In this document: positions 29,882 through 42,429 of the stretch, piece after piece
How positions within the stretch are numbered: position 1 is the first letter of the stretch
Layout of the letters: each line of letters starts with the position of its first letter
Origin: Lumbricus terrestris
Taxonomy: Eukaryota > Annelida > Clitellata > Crassiclitellata > Lumbricidae
Length of the DNA: 64,000 nt
Assembly: GCA_949752735.1 (NCBI GenBank)
Contig: OX457036.1
Location: 85,573,487-85,637,486, forward strand
Reading direction: 5' to 3'
The notes under the pieces: generated by a model
Database searches by the model: none
What the model was told of the DNA's origin: nothing
Seen by the model: the letters and a program-made list of their open reading frames with translations, nothing else
Translations under genes and position numbers: made by a program

Positions 29882-29989
29882 GCTTCGTGAAATTTTGAAA
29901 ACATGACTTGAGTTCATACATTTACATACTTACTTAGTTTGGTACACAAAAAGTAGAAAAAGGCTGCACGTTTTTTGCAAATGAGCTCT
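29882..29989. other. Polinton 3' noncoding spacer
   Basis: Between the protease stop/polyadenylation signal and the right TIR. Nothing recognised. Confidence 0.5.
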
Positions 29990-30935
<946 letters not shown>

Positions 30936-30970
30936 TGCGTGTGTAATAATTTTTGTCTTCATTTCAACAG

Positions 30971-31105
30971 TCTGTGACTTTGGCCATTACGGCATCAAGT
31001 GTGATCGAATGTGTCACTGCAGGAGACAGGCTCCTTGTCATCGAATGACTGGAAAATGTCCAGTTGATTGCGAAGAACAATGGTTCGGCCCAACTTGCAG
31101 CGATT
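30971..31105 (+). CDS. RPTP exon: laminin-type EGF module
   Basis: Reads VCDFGHYGIKCDRMCHC, then CHRMTGKCPVDC and WFGPTCS: eight cysteines in the MEGF/laminin-EGF pattern. Acceptor TTCATTTCAACAG|TC and donor GATT|GTAAAT are both phase 1. The Polinton right end lies at 30935, so the polypyrimidine tract and acceptor are host sequence, but the branch-point area may be Polinton-derived. Confidence 0.75.
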
Positions 31106-31785
31106 GTAAATATTCAATAATTATTAAATAACTTATATTCAAACTTCAGGTTAAAACATAGTCTGGCAGACTATTGACTATTTTTAAAAAGAAATAACCA
31201 GCTGTATAAAAAGCAGTCTATAAACAGTAAAATAAAATTGTGGAATTTGTTGCGTTTTACATCTATTGCTTGGTGTGTTGTGAAAAGCCAGAAAGCAGTT
31301 TCTCTAATGAAAGAAAGGATGTATCGTGCAGGCTGAATATAATAAATTTTGGAAATGGGTAGATATGTGAGTTTTCAGGATAAACCAGTGATATATATAA
31401 TATTTATATATCAGATTTAACAAAAGTATAAATGGAGTCTTCATCCACTGGCACCAAAAACCTCATTCTGAAGTAGATCCAACGTTATGGCAATGTTAAA
31501 TATTGATACAGAGGGGAATGACTTTTTGAGAAAACACGAACTTGTGAACTTCTACGTAAGTAACTTGTTGATCGAAAATAAGGGCAAGGCTTGCGAGACT
31601 AGCTTAATGATGGAAATAACGAAAATGAAAATGTCGATAATGACAACGACGAAGGTGCACGATAACATAAACGTAGGCTAGATCCAAATGCTTACAGAAG
31701 TGCTGATAGTGTTTGATAAACAAATTTTGAAAGGCATTACATTGTCTTTATACCAAAATCACCATTCATTTGATGTCTATTGTAG
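31106..31785. other. intron, nothing recognised
   Basis: 680 bp, AT-rich. A short open stretch at 31487-31681 has no recognisable homology. Confidence 0.5.
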
Positions 31786-31931
31786 CAAACATGACAGTAA
31801 AGTATATCGGTTGCTTTCGGGATAACAATGCACGTGCCATCACGCCAATATGGCTTGAGTATCATCAAATGACAGTTGAATCTTGCTCTAACAGTTGCAT
31901 GTCGCGAAACTACTCAATTGCAGGTTTGCAG
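31786..31931 (+). CDS. RPTP exon: WSC domain 2, first half
   Basis: Reads MTVKYIGCFRDN, then MTVESCSNSCMSRNYSIAGLQ, the WSC N-terminal signature. Acceptor CTATTGTAG|CA (phase 1) and donor TTGCAG|GTAAAC (phase 0) repeat the phase pattern of WSC domain 1. Confidence 0.8.
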
Positions 31932-32149
31932 GTAAACATGTTTCGGGTTTTTGGTTAACCATTGGATGACGAATTTTAATGTTTATGTTAAAAAATGGCA
32001 TTTTTTCGAATCACCACGGGCTAGACATTGACTTTCGAATATAGACCCTAACATTGTAACTGTTCGAAATAGTCAGTAGAGATCTCTGATAATCACGCTG
32101 TTTGACTGAAGGATCAAACCTCTGTATGTGTTGTAGTTATTTATCAGAC

Positions 32150-32216
32150 CTCTTCTTCTTCTTTTTCTTCTTGTTCTTCTTCTTGTTCTTCTTCTTGTTA
32201 TTCTTCTTCTTCTTCA
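32150..32216. repeat. CTT-rich microsatellite
   Basis: Runs of TTCTTCTTC interrupted by TTGTTC. Confidence 0.85.
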
Positions 32217-32879
32217 GGTGCCGCTTGGTTTGCTTTTCATTATTCTCCAATTCTTGTGTGTCTGATTCATTTTGATCTCAACATATAAAAGATTTTCATA
32301 ATGTTCCATGGAACTGGATGATAATTGTTAACCAGCTCACTTTTGTAGTAATATTGATGTTTCAAAGCAGATTTTGTTCCAAATATTAATGCCTTTATAG
32401 GTGCACATTAGGGTGCTAATGAAATACACAGGAAAAAATAAAATTTTGAATTTCTGTGGTCTCATCCTCTGAAAATGTTCCTTTACATATGGAAGTTAAT
32501 CAGGGAAAAATGAATAAATTATATGAACATTTAGAGGATGCACAATGCTCCTGAAGTTGTATAAAGTAGGCCTAATATGTGCCGTAATGCTAGTTAATTC
32601 CTGACATAATGGTCTCAATATTGAGAAGTTGTTAACTCTGTGGATTACTAACAGTTCTGGTTATATCTGCGCTTTACATCAGTTCTATATCACATCTACA
32701 TATCTGTTTTATATTAAATCTCTATTCTATAACATCACTAGCACAGAGGCCAGAGGGGGAAAAGGAAACGTTAAAATCCGGAACGGATTCATTGACTTGA
32801 AATTTGCGCGGGTTGAAGACCGTCATTGTACGAAAAACAGGTTACCATAAACATAAGGGAAAAGGTAACAAGGGAGGCC

Positions 32880-33710
32880 TATAACTAGATGACAGTTTTA
32901 TTGAAAATCCAGATAACAATACAGATTGTGATGGAAGCAATAGAGCTGAAGATGAAGGCAGTGATGTGAAAATTCCTGCGGTAAAGGAAAGGAAGACCGC
33001 AAAGCCAAAAGTACATTTAATTAATCATGATGCAGTATCAGTGCTGGATACAACATAGGTATTGGACAGAAAATTTAAAGCAACGTATATCCTCCTGGCA
33101 GCTGCAACCTCATCTCTAGGTCACAGTCCATCGGAATTAATTCTTAACAGGAAATTCGTACGATTGGCACGAATGTACGCGCATCTACTGCTTTAAAAAG
33201 GAAGCATTTTCCTTCACCGCTATTCCTGGTCCTCTGACGATACATTGGGATGGTAAGATTAAACGAATATTAAACGAATATCTATATAAGATATTGCCTG
33301 CTCTCGTAGGTAAAGACACCGTTGATCGTCTGGCAGTCATAGTATCTGGAGATGGTGAGTTGAAGATTCTCGGGTCCCAAAGTTATGCAGTGCATGGTTC
33401 TGGTGAGGCACAGGTTGTAGCAGTATTTTAAATGATTGACAAATGGAAACTCAGTGAATGTGTCCAGCTCACGTGTTTTGACACAAGTACTAGTATCCCA
33501 GACAACAAAGCGGGAGCTTGTGTCACATACTGTAGCAAAAACTTCACAAGCAGCTCATTAACGTGGCATGCAGGCAGGCATCATTTACAAGAACCAATTG
33601 CCGCAAAAGTATTTGATACGCTTATGGGATGTTCTAGTGCCCCAAATGGCAGTCTCTTTGTAAGGTTTTCTGCTGCATGGATTCACATTGACATTACTTT
33701 GATCCTATGA
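32880..33710 (+). pseudogene. transposase-like remnant (family shared with 19482-19807)
   Basis: Successive frames read FKATYILLAAATSSLGHSP, then LHWDGKI, DRLAVIVSGDG, KWKLSECVQLTCFDTSTS and WHAGRHHLQEPIAAKVF. I recognise this order (ATAxxLGH…HWDGK…RLPVLVSG…FDTTxSNT…CRHH) from a widespread animal transposon-like family with a probable RNase-H-like core. The name of the superfamily is uncertain; hAT-like is my best guess, since a relative lies in an element with an 8-bp duplication. Here the cysteine expected before RHH is glycine, and stops and shifts break the frame. Confidence 0.55.
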
Positions 33711-35681
33711 ACTCAAACCGCTGAAAGACAACTTCGTGTTACTTCTTCGTCAGCAGCTGCAACAGTATCATCCAAGAAATGACTACAAGGAGTGACTTGA
33801 TGCGGTGTGAGTTGATGCGGTTGTCGCTGTTGTTTGTAGGAAATGAACCTTTTGCCAGCAATGCACACATCCTTATCATCACACCTTGAGCCTGCCACAG
33901 GGCATAATGGACGGGAAATTTTTTAAACAGTCTAAAAATTTACTTGTTTTGCCCACAGTTTCGTTTGACAGCTTCTGAACTGCCTGGCTTAAAAGTTTGA
34001 CATATTTGTGGTTAGACTATAATTATCTCAAAGCATGGCACACATGCACATCAGCAACTTCTGCTCCACGAAACGTCTCACAGATAATTATTGTAAGATC
34101 TTGTAGTCTACCGCAGTACAAGCAAACCCGTTGCAGGTGTATCCATAAAACTTTCATGTGACATGTGCGGCAATTCAGTGAGTCACTTCCTGGTTTTGCC
34201 TTTTTTGATTCTGAACTTTGTTATGGAATGAGTTGCAGCCATGAGTACGTTTGATGAAGAAGATTCTCCAGTTCGAGTGACAACATCTCTGAAAAACAGC
34301 TGTCTCGTTTTGTGTCACGAAACACAAAGAAATTTTTACTTCCCTGGATATCCCACAAGATTTCCTTTTGCAAGATCCAAGGCAAGCTTTTGGAACCCCA
34401 TTAAAGCATATAATCGCAGCAGAGTGCAGGGCATAAGAGATGAAGGTGGTACAAAACGACACAGCTGAACGGGGCGTCGCTTTGAAGCAGATGTTCAAGT
34501 CCGCCATCAAAAACCTGGAGGAGCAAAAGCAATATCTGCTTCAGGTAGTTGAAAGCCATCACCAGCACTTTCAAGCACCCAAAAACGTTTGCTCAGTCAA
34601 AGAATGGACAACCAATAACATTTTTTACACACTGAAGCAACGTGGAACACTGCGTTTGTATTCTGCACAATGCAGATCATTATGCTATACATAGCGGCTT
34701 ATGAGATTCCATATTGAAGATTTTCAAAACTTCACAGGTCTTGTGCATCCAATAAATGTTACATGATTGGTACAAAACTTTATATGTTTCAGTTTTATGG
34801 CTAAATGAACAAAACTAAGGGGTGAGACCGAAAAAAACTCAAACTTTGTTTTTCATTGGCACCTTAGTGCACATGCTGTGAACATTTCAGTTAGGTTTGA
34901 ATTTAGTCTGCTGCTGTGTTTAGCTACCTTCGCTTGAGTTTTAATGATAGTTCTGAATTCATTATGCCTATTCATAGAGATATAATAATCATTTATTTAG
35001 GCTACAATGCTACCAGCATTGGTCCTTGCATAAGAATATTTAGTTTTATGTAACTTAACGCGAGATTAATTGTCGCCTGTAATTGTCTCAGGATTAGCCT
35101 AGTTGTCGCCGGTGTCACGAAATAGAGTAGGCCTATCCCCGTATCAATCGTATTCCTCCCAGATGAAGGGCAGTTGAAAAAAGCACTTCTGCGTGTATTT
35201 ATGGTTGTAAATTAACTTCCATCTGATTTGTTTTCAACAATGACACTAACACTTATGTTAATTCCTACTAGATAATTTTATTTGCTTTGACTTTAGGGCA
35301 CTTAAACATTTAGACACCTAAGAACAAGTACAGTCACTAAATAAATTCGAGTTGCCTTGCTTTGAGCATTGCTTAGAACACTTAAAACAATTAGGGTTCC
35401 TTTAATCTTGATTACAGCGCAACTTTTTCAATTGTAGGCATTTTTCAAAAATAGTGATAAAATAGTTTACTTCCGGATAGCATATACCAGTTTATTTCAT
35501 CCGGGGGATAGATTAATTCATCATAGAAGATTCAGTGGCATCGGCATCAACTGTTGCGATATTAATAATCGCGATATGGAAATGTCTTTGATTTCTTCCG
35601 CCACATCAGAATCATTATATGATCTAGGACAAGTTAAATGATTTGTTAAGAGAAGTAAAACGAATATTTGCGCGACTTTAG

Positions 35682-35814
35682 GCAAGGATTCATTGTTTCT
35701 GTGGAGAAAACTACGCAAAATATGGACCTATAGCAGAAACGAATTGTCATAGACAATGCCCAGGCAACAGTTCACAAAAATGCGGCGGCGATTGGGCTAA
35801 CAGTGTCTATTCTG
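35682..35814 (+). CDS. RPTP exon: WSC domain 2, second half
   Basis: Reads [15 protein letters not shown], then [15 protein letters not shown]. Acceptor CGACTTTAG|GCAAGG (phase 0) and donor TCTG|GTACGA (phase 1). Completes an eight-cysteine WSC domain. Confidence 0.82.
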
Positions 35815-36233
35815 GTACGAACTCTTGTTTCATTGAACGACTGCTTGGATAATTTAGTATTACGATGCTTAGAAGACGAATGGAAAATGATGATCCTGCT
35901 AGTTTGTACATGTAGGCCTAAGTCACTCATCTGCAGAAACAGCATTTTAGGGCCTACCTGTCACCATAATCATTATTTTTATTTTCAATAGTGATATATA
36001 ACAGCACTTGTAGGCTATTAATTTTTATTTCAGCCGTAATATTTATGCAGAATGCAGCATCATGGCCGCCTAATGATTGTATTGGGATTAAATTTCACGG
36101 ACTCTGCGTTGCTGCCCTGCAAATAAGATTTGGAAGATGCGTTAAAAGGGGCATTATCATTAGGCCTATATATTAGGCCAATTTATTGAAAGTCTCTTGA
36201 TCGGTAAAAATTCTTCATTAGGCTATTTTTCAG
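35815..36233. other. intron, nothing recognised
   Basis: 419 bp, with TAGGCCTA palindromes near 35915 and 36165. Confidence 0.5.
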
Positions 36234-36371
36234 TGTGCCCGGCTGGATATTATGGTCCAAGATGTCGCAATCAGTGTCACTGTTATAACAACGGTCGATG
36301 TGTCTACCTGACCGGTGAATGCAATTCTACTTGCAAAGCTGGGTGGACTGGGAAGAGTTGCAACGTTCGAG
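36234..36371 (+). CDS. RPTP exon: laminin-type EGF module
   Basis: Reads VCPAGYYGPRCRNQCHC, then CVYLTGECNSTC and WTGKSCN, with eight cysteines. Acceptor TATTTTTCAG|TG and donor CGAG|GTTGTT keep phase 1 on both sides. Confidence 0.82.
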
Positions 36372-37109
36372 GTTGTTAAATTTTAATCACTCTTTATATT
36401 GAATTGAGCATACTAACTCTTATCTGGATAATCTGGATGCGAGCTCCTCGTTTGCCACTGCAGAGTAGCAAATCGAGGTTTGTGGTATCCATTATTGTCT
36501 CCTTGACAGATTCATTCAATTACATCATATATAACAGATCGTGTAAGTATGAGTATTGCATATTATGCCTACATGAACAGTTGAGGCAGGTACCGGTCTC
36601 TCAAATAGAATGTGAATTGAAAACCTTGAGCAGTTTAACCTTATACCGCATTAATTAATTCAATGTCGACTTTGCTGGTAGTATGGGATTAGTCTCCATG
36701 ATTGTGGTCAGCTACGTTGTTGCTCCTCGTCTGAGAATTCGATCGAAAATATTTGAATAACTTCGCACCACGCAAAATAGTAGACCGCAATCATCCAACT
36801 CTTACGAAGAAGGCTATTCGTGCCAACCATCAAATCTAAAATTTATAATGGTTCTTTAGTTTAGCTCACCCGAGTGAGCTAAACTAAAGAACACGGCCTT
36901 TTGCAATCTATTAAGACGATCAAAAATAGAGGTTGTTGTACTAGCATTAATTATAGGCCTAGGGCTGACAGCCGCAACGCTCCCTAAATGTCGTTCTCTT
37001 CTGACTACGATAAATAAGTTTGCATAGTATCATTATTGCATAGATCATTGAACACATTTACACCTTTGTTTTCTCTGCTAAGAAACTAGGTTTTGAAAAT
37101 TCATTGTAG
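36372..37109. other. intron with a perfect hairpin
   Basis: The perfect inverted repeat at 36852-36891 has 18-bp arms (TTCTTTAGTTTAGCTCAC) around CCGA. The rest shows nothing recognisable. Confidence 0.6.
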
Positions 37110-37241
37110 GTTGCTTGACAGAAGGTGGAGGTTGCTCTAAGAATGAAAAATGCTCCAGTGTTAACTTGAATTTTGCAACAATCACTCGTTGCCTTTGTTC
37201 ACCAGGATTTGAAAGGAATGCTTCCTGGAGCACTTGTCGAG
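37110..37241 (+). CDS. RPTP exon: EGF-like module
   Basis: Reads GCLTEGGGCSKNEKC, then CLCSPGFERNAS and TCRG, with six cysteines. Acceptor CATTGTAG|GT and donor CGAG|GTTCGT, phase 1 to phase 1. Confidence 0.78.
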
Positions 37242-38509
37242 GTTCGTGGCATGAAAAATATATAACCTAGTCTGTATGAGACTATAATAAGGTCAATAAT
37301 TATATTATCTCTCGGTATTCTCCAATGCTTTCCTAAGATTGAGAAGAATATTCCAGACTAAACTATAGATCCACTGAATTTTGATTTATACAGGGTGGGC
37401 CAAAAAGGAATTCTACGGATATTTGCCAATATCTTGGCTAGGAACAGGCTAAGTATTTTTACATCGGCCTTTGCAGGCTCAAAGATAATTCATATTTACG
37501 TGCAATAGTCAAATTTCGTGAAAAATATTGAAACAAAGAAGGTTATGTCATCTTTAGCGCACCCACTGCAAAAAAGGTCATTGTCCGCCGATTGGAAGCA
37601 ATTTACCAGGGACGATGGAAAAGGAAAGAAGGAGTTGTGCAGTTCTAAAAATTCCTTAAAAGCAGCCCTGAAATACAGTAGCTCAGACGTGAGTGCAATA
37701 AATTGATGTGTTACCTGATGCGGAGGTTTACCTATACCTATTCATTGATTTAGGCCCTATGTCAGAGTGATTATAGGCTAGTCAGTGAGGTGTTACTTAA
37801 CGATGGCCTATTTCCTGCATTTTACCGGTGGCAGCGCCAGGGGGTTAGGGGGGCTTAGCCCCACAAATAGGCCACCCGTCCGGTGTTTTTGACGTTTTGA
37901 CCTATAAAACTGAAATATTTCCACCAAACGACTAAAAAAAGGTCAGAATTTTTGGCGGACGAAAATGGAAGATTTCGACTGGATGACTAAAAAGTCGTCA
38001 GAATTTTTGGCGGATGAAAATGGACATTTTCTCCACGAGGATTCAGCCCCCTCAAAACTGAAATCCTGGCGCCGTCACTGTATTTTACATGTGGTAGGCC
38101 TATACGGTAATTCGGGGACTAGTCTTTTATTAATCTTATTAATTTATTAATGATCAAGACAAACGATCACATAGACTAGCCTATTAAAAAAATGAAAGTT
38201 GATGTGAAATGTTGATGTCACTGGATCAGGAAAGACGTAAAAATATTAGTTGTAGGCTAAGTGATCGAAACGAGGGCTTCTGTCGCTCTCATCACGATGT
38301 TAAACTACTTGAAGAGGGGCGGGGTTATTGCTAGTCGATCCTGCAGAGTTCCAGGTGCGACCCATCGTCCAATTCCAAAGGCTCACCTGTAAAGCATGTG
38401 AAAATTATGGATAGATAGACCTAGTTGTTTGTCCCTACCATACCAGGGCGATTGTAGACCGCACTAAAATTGTATGAAAACAAGCAAAATGTTGTCTATA
38501 CATCTTCAG
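37242..38509. other. intron with a mariner-type end and an 8-bp-TSD MITE
   Basis: A CAGGGTGGGCCAAAAAGG terminus preceded by TA at about 37393 starts a mariner-like fragment related to 28440-29601; its other end is missing. 38190-38240 matches 42335-42385 (duplicated intron). The MITE at 37826-38080 is listed separately. Confidence 0.6.
37826..38080. mobile_element. small MITE, probable 8-bp duplication
   Basis: Ends CGGTGGCAGCGCCAGG and the inverse of CAGTGACGGCGCCAGG. Flanks CATTTTAC (37818-37825) and TATTTTAC (38081-38088) differ at one base. Contains a repeated GGTCAGAATTTTTGGCGG motif. Confidence 0.6.
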
Positions 38510-38635
38510 ATATAGATGAATGTCTTCTGGGCTTTTGCGATGCGTCAACAACGAATGATTGTACCAACGCAGTAGGAGGCTACAACTGTACCTGCAAGCC
38601 GGGATATCAACAATACAACACAACTGCCTGCTACG
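38510..38635 (+). CDS. RPTP exon: calcium-binding EGF module
   Basis: Reads DIDECLLGFCDAS, then CTNAVGGYNCTCKPGY. Six cysteines and the DxDE calcium-binding start. Acceptor CATCTTCAG|AT and donor TACG|GTGAAT, phase 1 to 1. Confidence 0.85.
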
Positions 38636-39689
38636 GTGAATTAATAGGCTTACATTTGCAGCGAAACGACCGATTGGAATGTTTCACAAGAAAGGGAAAT
38701 ACACTTCTCTATAATAATACTAGATGTGTAACCCGGCGTTGCCCGGGAAATTTAGGGTTTTAAACACTACTCCACTGTGGTACCCAACGTTGACCGCAAA
38801 ATTTCGGGTTTTCGCCAACCCTCTACCCCACCCCGCTTCCTCAAAAAGCCAAACGTAACCCGCCCCTGCGGGGCGCTACGGAAATTATTACTGGGCGGGT
38901 ATGACGTCATGCGGTAGCAGACTCTTCACTAAAGCGTTTACCAAAGCGTGAACGATGAATTCTGTCTTTAAACGCTTCTGTGTTATAACGCTAATAACTC
39001 GAGTTCTAAAGTGAAATTTAGGGTTTTAAACACTACTCCACTCTGGTACCCATCGTTGACTGCTAAATTTCGGGTTTTCGCCAACCCTCCACCCCACCTC
39101 GCTTCCCCCAAAAGCCAAACTTGACCCACCCCTGCGGGGCGCTACGGAAATTATTACTGGGCGGGTATGACGTCATGCGGGAGAAGACTCTTCACTACAG
39201 CGCTGGCGTGATCAATTATGGATGAAATCTGTCTTAAAACGCTAATAATTCTTGTTTTAAAGTGAATTAAAACCTGAAAATAGTTGCGCTGACCTTATAA
39301 TTTGGGTAAGAATCGATTGCAATAATTTTTGTAAACCGACGCTGTTTCATTTCCGAGCCTATTCTGCAGGAGAGAGTCAAAAGCGTACAAACAAATAAAC
39401 AAACATATGGAAAGTGTTTCGGAATTACAATATAGATTATACATGTATTATAGACGAAAAATACTTCCGCTGTCAACAGAACACTGTGCTTATTATGTGC
39501 AGAAAATTATTATGAGGATAAGCTGAAATGTCGTGACGCAAACTAACCTATAGGACTACATTACGATACAGTGAAGATAAAAACGAATAACATACATTGT
39601 TGTTGTAGGCCAACTACATATAAGTATGAACATTAAATACTTCTCGCGTCGAAGGATAGTTATATTATGATTCCTATGCTACATTGCAG
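38636..39689. repeat. intron with two tandem copies of a ~266-bp unit
   Basis: The unit beginning GAAATTTAGGGTTTTAAACA occurs at about 38746 and 39012. Both copies include CCTGCGGGGCGCTACGGAAA and GGGCGGGTATGACGTCATGC. The remainder shows nothing recognisable. Confidence 0.75.
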
Positions 39690-39815
39690 ATGTCGACGAG
39701 TGCGTCTTACAGATTCATAATTGCTCAGACACAACAGAAAAATGCACCAATACAATTGGAGGTTTCTTTTGTCATTGCAAGAAAGGATTTCAAAGAAGTA
39801 ATCACAGTTGCAGAG
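39690..39815 (+). CDS. RPTP exon: calcium-binding EGF module
   Basis: Reads DVDECVLQIHNCS, then CTNTIGGFFCHCKKGF and SCRG. Acceptor ACATTGCAG|AT and donor CAGAG|GTAGCC. Very similar to the exons at 41800 and 45234, including flanking intron, so they arose by duplication. Confidence 0.85.
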
Positions 39816-40051
39816 GTAGCCATTGAAGTCACAACTGTCACATGACTCACATGTTGCGCAATAAAATGCCTATAGGCTTAAAGCCTAATTTCCTCATTGA
39901 ATATTATAATATTATAAATATTAGATAAAGGAAATCACCGAATCACCAATGTAGGCTACATTCTTTGGTATTAGAAGGAGATGAAGTTTGAATATTCATT
40001 GCATGGTATATCTAATGAAAGTGTGCCCCGTGCTATACTAGGGTTATATAC

Positions 40052-40870
40052 ACTGTGTCCGGATAAAAAGCAGGCCTAGAACACAAAACAAAGTGCAATA
40101 ACTCGGTCGACGCTTTTAGGTTTTGTCTGAAATTTTAAACACAACAGCAGTGACCCTATTTACATGAGATCTTAAAGCCGATTAGAGATATTTGCGAGTT
40201 TTTCAAATTTATTAGTGTTTAAAATGCAGCAAAGAAAAATTTAACTTTCCAACATGCAAAAGCTGAAATTAAGTCAAAATCAGCTATATAGACTAGGCCC
40301 TATGGTGTTCCAAATGTCCTTGTTGATCACAAGACCGTAGACGTGGACGCTACTAGTCTTTTTGAAACAGTTTGATGGTCCGGACGATGATCACCTGGTC
40401 AAACAGCTGCCACTCTTTAAACAGACACGCCCGCACCTACGGTTAGCGATGTCATATATACGGGAACGAAATACGCGCTCCTCCAGTACATGTACATGTA
40501 CTGCGGATCGAGGTTTGGGCGGCCACATCCGCGGGATATGAAACCGAGTTTCTCCCGGGACAGCTATTACTGTAGGCCTACTACGTCTACGGTCTTGTGT
40601 CCATGAAGAAGGAGGGCATTTTGAACACCATATATCGCTGAATTTTACTTCGTTTTAGTTTTTGCATGTTGGAAAGTTCAATTCTTCCGTGCTGCATTTT
40701 AAAAACTTGTAAATTTGAAAAACTCACGAATATTTCTAATCGGTTTTAGAATCTCGTGTGCGTATAAATTATGGTCCCTGCTGTTGTGTTTAAAATTTAA
40801 CACAGATCCTAAAAGCTTTGACCGAGTTATGACACTTTGTTTTGTGTTCTACTTTTCATCCGGACACAGT
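40052..40870. mobile_element. foldback MITE with ACTGTGTCCGGAT ends
   Basis: The ends ACTGTGTCCGGAT and inverse are followed by longer matching arms (AACACAAAACAAAGTG at 40080-40095 versus its inverse at 40836-40851). Internal inverted segments follow (GACCGTAGACGTGG near 40333 versus its inverse near 40583). About 820 bp, no ORF. The target duplication is not resolved in the TA-rich flanks. Confidence 0.75.
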
Positions 40871-41449
40871 TTATAACATAATTAAACTCTATTTTATAGC
40901 ATAATTGTTGCGCAATAAAAATATGTATAGACTATATTATTATGGATCATGGAATAAAACTTTACTTTGTTTAACCGCCCAAACATCGAAATATTATGTG
41001 GTTGGTGACCTAGGTCTAATCTTCCGCTTGCTTCGCCTGTTCTGCCTCCTCCCCCCCTCCGCTTCCATTGTTTCGCCTGGTTCGCTCCCCTTCTTTCGCT
41101 TTGCCTGGTTTGCTCTGAAATTTTGCTTTATATAAGGGAGACAGAACTCCCTCACTGGTTACACTCTGCCAGTGCCAGTCTCAAGCCTGGATAAGAGAGG
41201 AGTGTGCCACGAATCATCTTTGAAATAGCTGTGTCGTTAAACAACAAGAAGCAACAATGCAGTGCCATACCGACACACTACACCAGATAACAGTGCGCAG
41301 AAGACGAGAATTCAACACAGAGCACCACCACCACCGAGGATCGTGTGTGCAGTAGTCGTAGAAAGAGGAAGCCAGTCATCGTCGTCTGAAGGCCGTCGTC
41401 AGGCTACAGTAGACGTCATAGTCAAGAGTCGTCGTCAGGAAGAGTAGGG

Positions 41450-41735
41450 TCTCTCCGACGGTCCTTTCGCAAGACAGCTTTTGTTTGTATGCCCACTTGT
41501 TATAGCGCCCCTTCAAGCTCTCCCTACTCAGAGGCGCTCCCGACTGCAGAGCGGACACTGCATCGGAGTTTCACGCCGAAGCGCTGAGCAATTGCGAGGG
41601 AAGGATTTGCCCAAGGTCTCTACGCGGCGACGTGAGATGGATTCGAACCTCGAACCTTCCGGCTTCAAGGCAACGACTCCACCACTACACCACCGCGCCC
41701 TACAGCTTGCGTGGTCTTCGGTCTGCGCTGCGGAC
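41450..41735 (-). mobile_element. tRNA-derived SINE
   Basis: On the minus strand a perfect polymerase III A box TGGTGTAGTGG (41682-41692) and B box GGTTCGAATCC (41639-41649) are about 32 bp apart, within a tRNA-like head. The body extends toward about 41450, with no recognised tail. It is not a functional tRNA: no acceptor-stem pairing or tRNA end was found. Borders are approximate. Confidence 0.6.
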
Positions 41736-41799
41736 GTGCCTCTAAGCGTTGATGGATTACGATTCCTATGCTGTATAATAATAATAATGCTCTTTGCAG

Positions 41800-41925
41800 A
41801 TGTCGACGAGTGCGACTTAAAGATTCACAATTGTTCAGATGCAACAGAGGAATGCAACAATACAATTGGAGGTTTCTTTTGCAACTGCAAGGAAGGATTT
41901 CAAATAAAAAATTACAGTTGCGAAG
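41800..41925 (+). CDS. RPTP exon: calcium-binding EGF module
   Basis: Reads DVDECDLKIHNCSDATEEC, then NNTIGGFFCNCKEGF and SCEG. Acceptor TCTTTGCAG|AT and donor CGAAG|GTAGCC, phase 1 to 1. Confidence 0.85.
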
Positions 41926-42429
41926 GTAGCCATCGAATTCTCTTGTTGCGCAATAAAGCATCTAGGCTTATAGGGCCTAAACCAAATTTTCTCATTGATA
42001 TTAGAAGTTCTAAGGTTCATGACAAATGTGAAGTCTTTGGCATTAGAAGGAGATCAAGTAGGCCCTGTGGATACTCATTGTCTGACAAATTTAATGGAAT
42101 TGTACGCCAGGCTATATTTAAGGCAGCATAAGGCTTCATAATAAAATTCTAATCCAACTCTGTATGATAACATAACTAATATTAACTATGAAGTAACACT
42201 TTACTCTAACGTAGGCCTACACTACATGAAAATACTGAAGTTGCTATCCGTTCATATGCCGATGCGAGATATGACACCGATCATAGTCTACAGTATTAAT
42301 CAAGACAAACGATCACATTTAAAAAAAAAGTTGATGTGAAATGTTGATGTCACTGGATCAGGAAATACGCAAAAATATTAATTGTAAGTGATCACAACAG
42401 GCGCTTCACAACGAGCGCATCACGATGCT

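Larger units (their letters stand above)
31932..35681. other. intron of 3.75 kb with CTT repeat and transposase remnants
   Basis: Holds a CTT-rich microsatellite (32150-32216) and a broken transposase-like gene (32880-33710). 33711-34700 has short, broken open stretches of no clear identity. 34700-35681 shows nothing recognisable. Confidence 0.5.
39816..41799. other. intron with a foldback MITE and a tRNA-derived SINE
   Basis: Contains elements at 40052-40870 and about 41450-41735, listed separately. 40875-41450 includes a C/T-rich stretch (41020-41110) without recognised identity. Confidence 0.6.

Noticed and set aside
41639..41710. Functional tRNA gene on the minus strand
   Set aside because: A and B boxes are perfect, but no acceptor stem or proper 3' end could be paired. 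It fits a SINE head.
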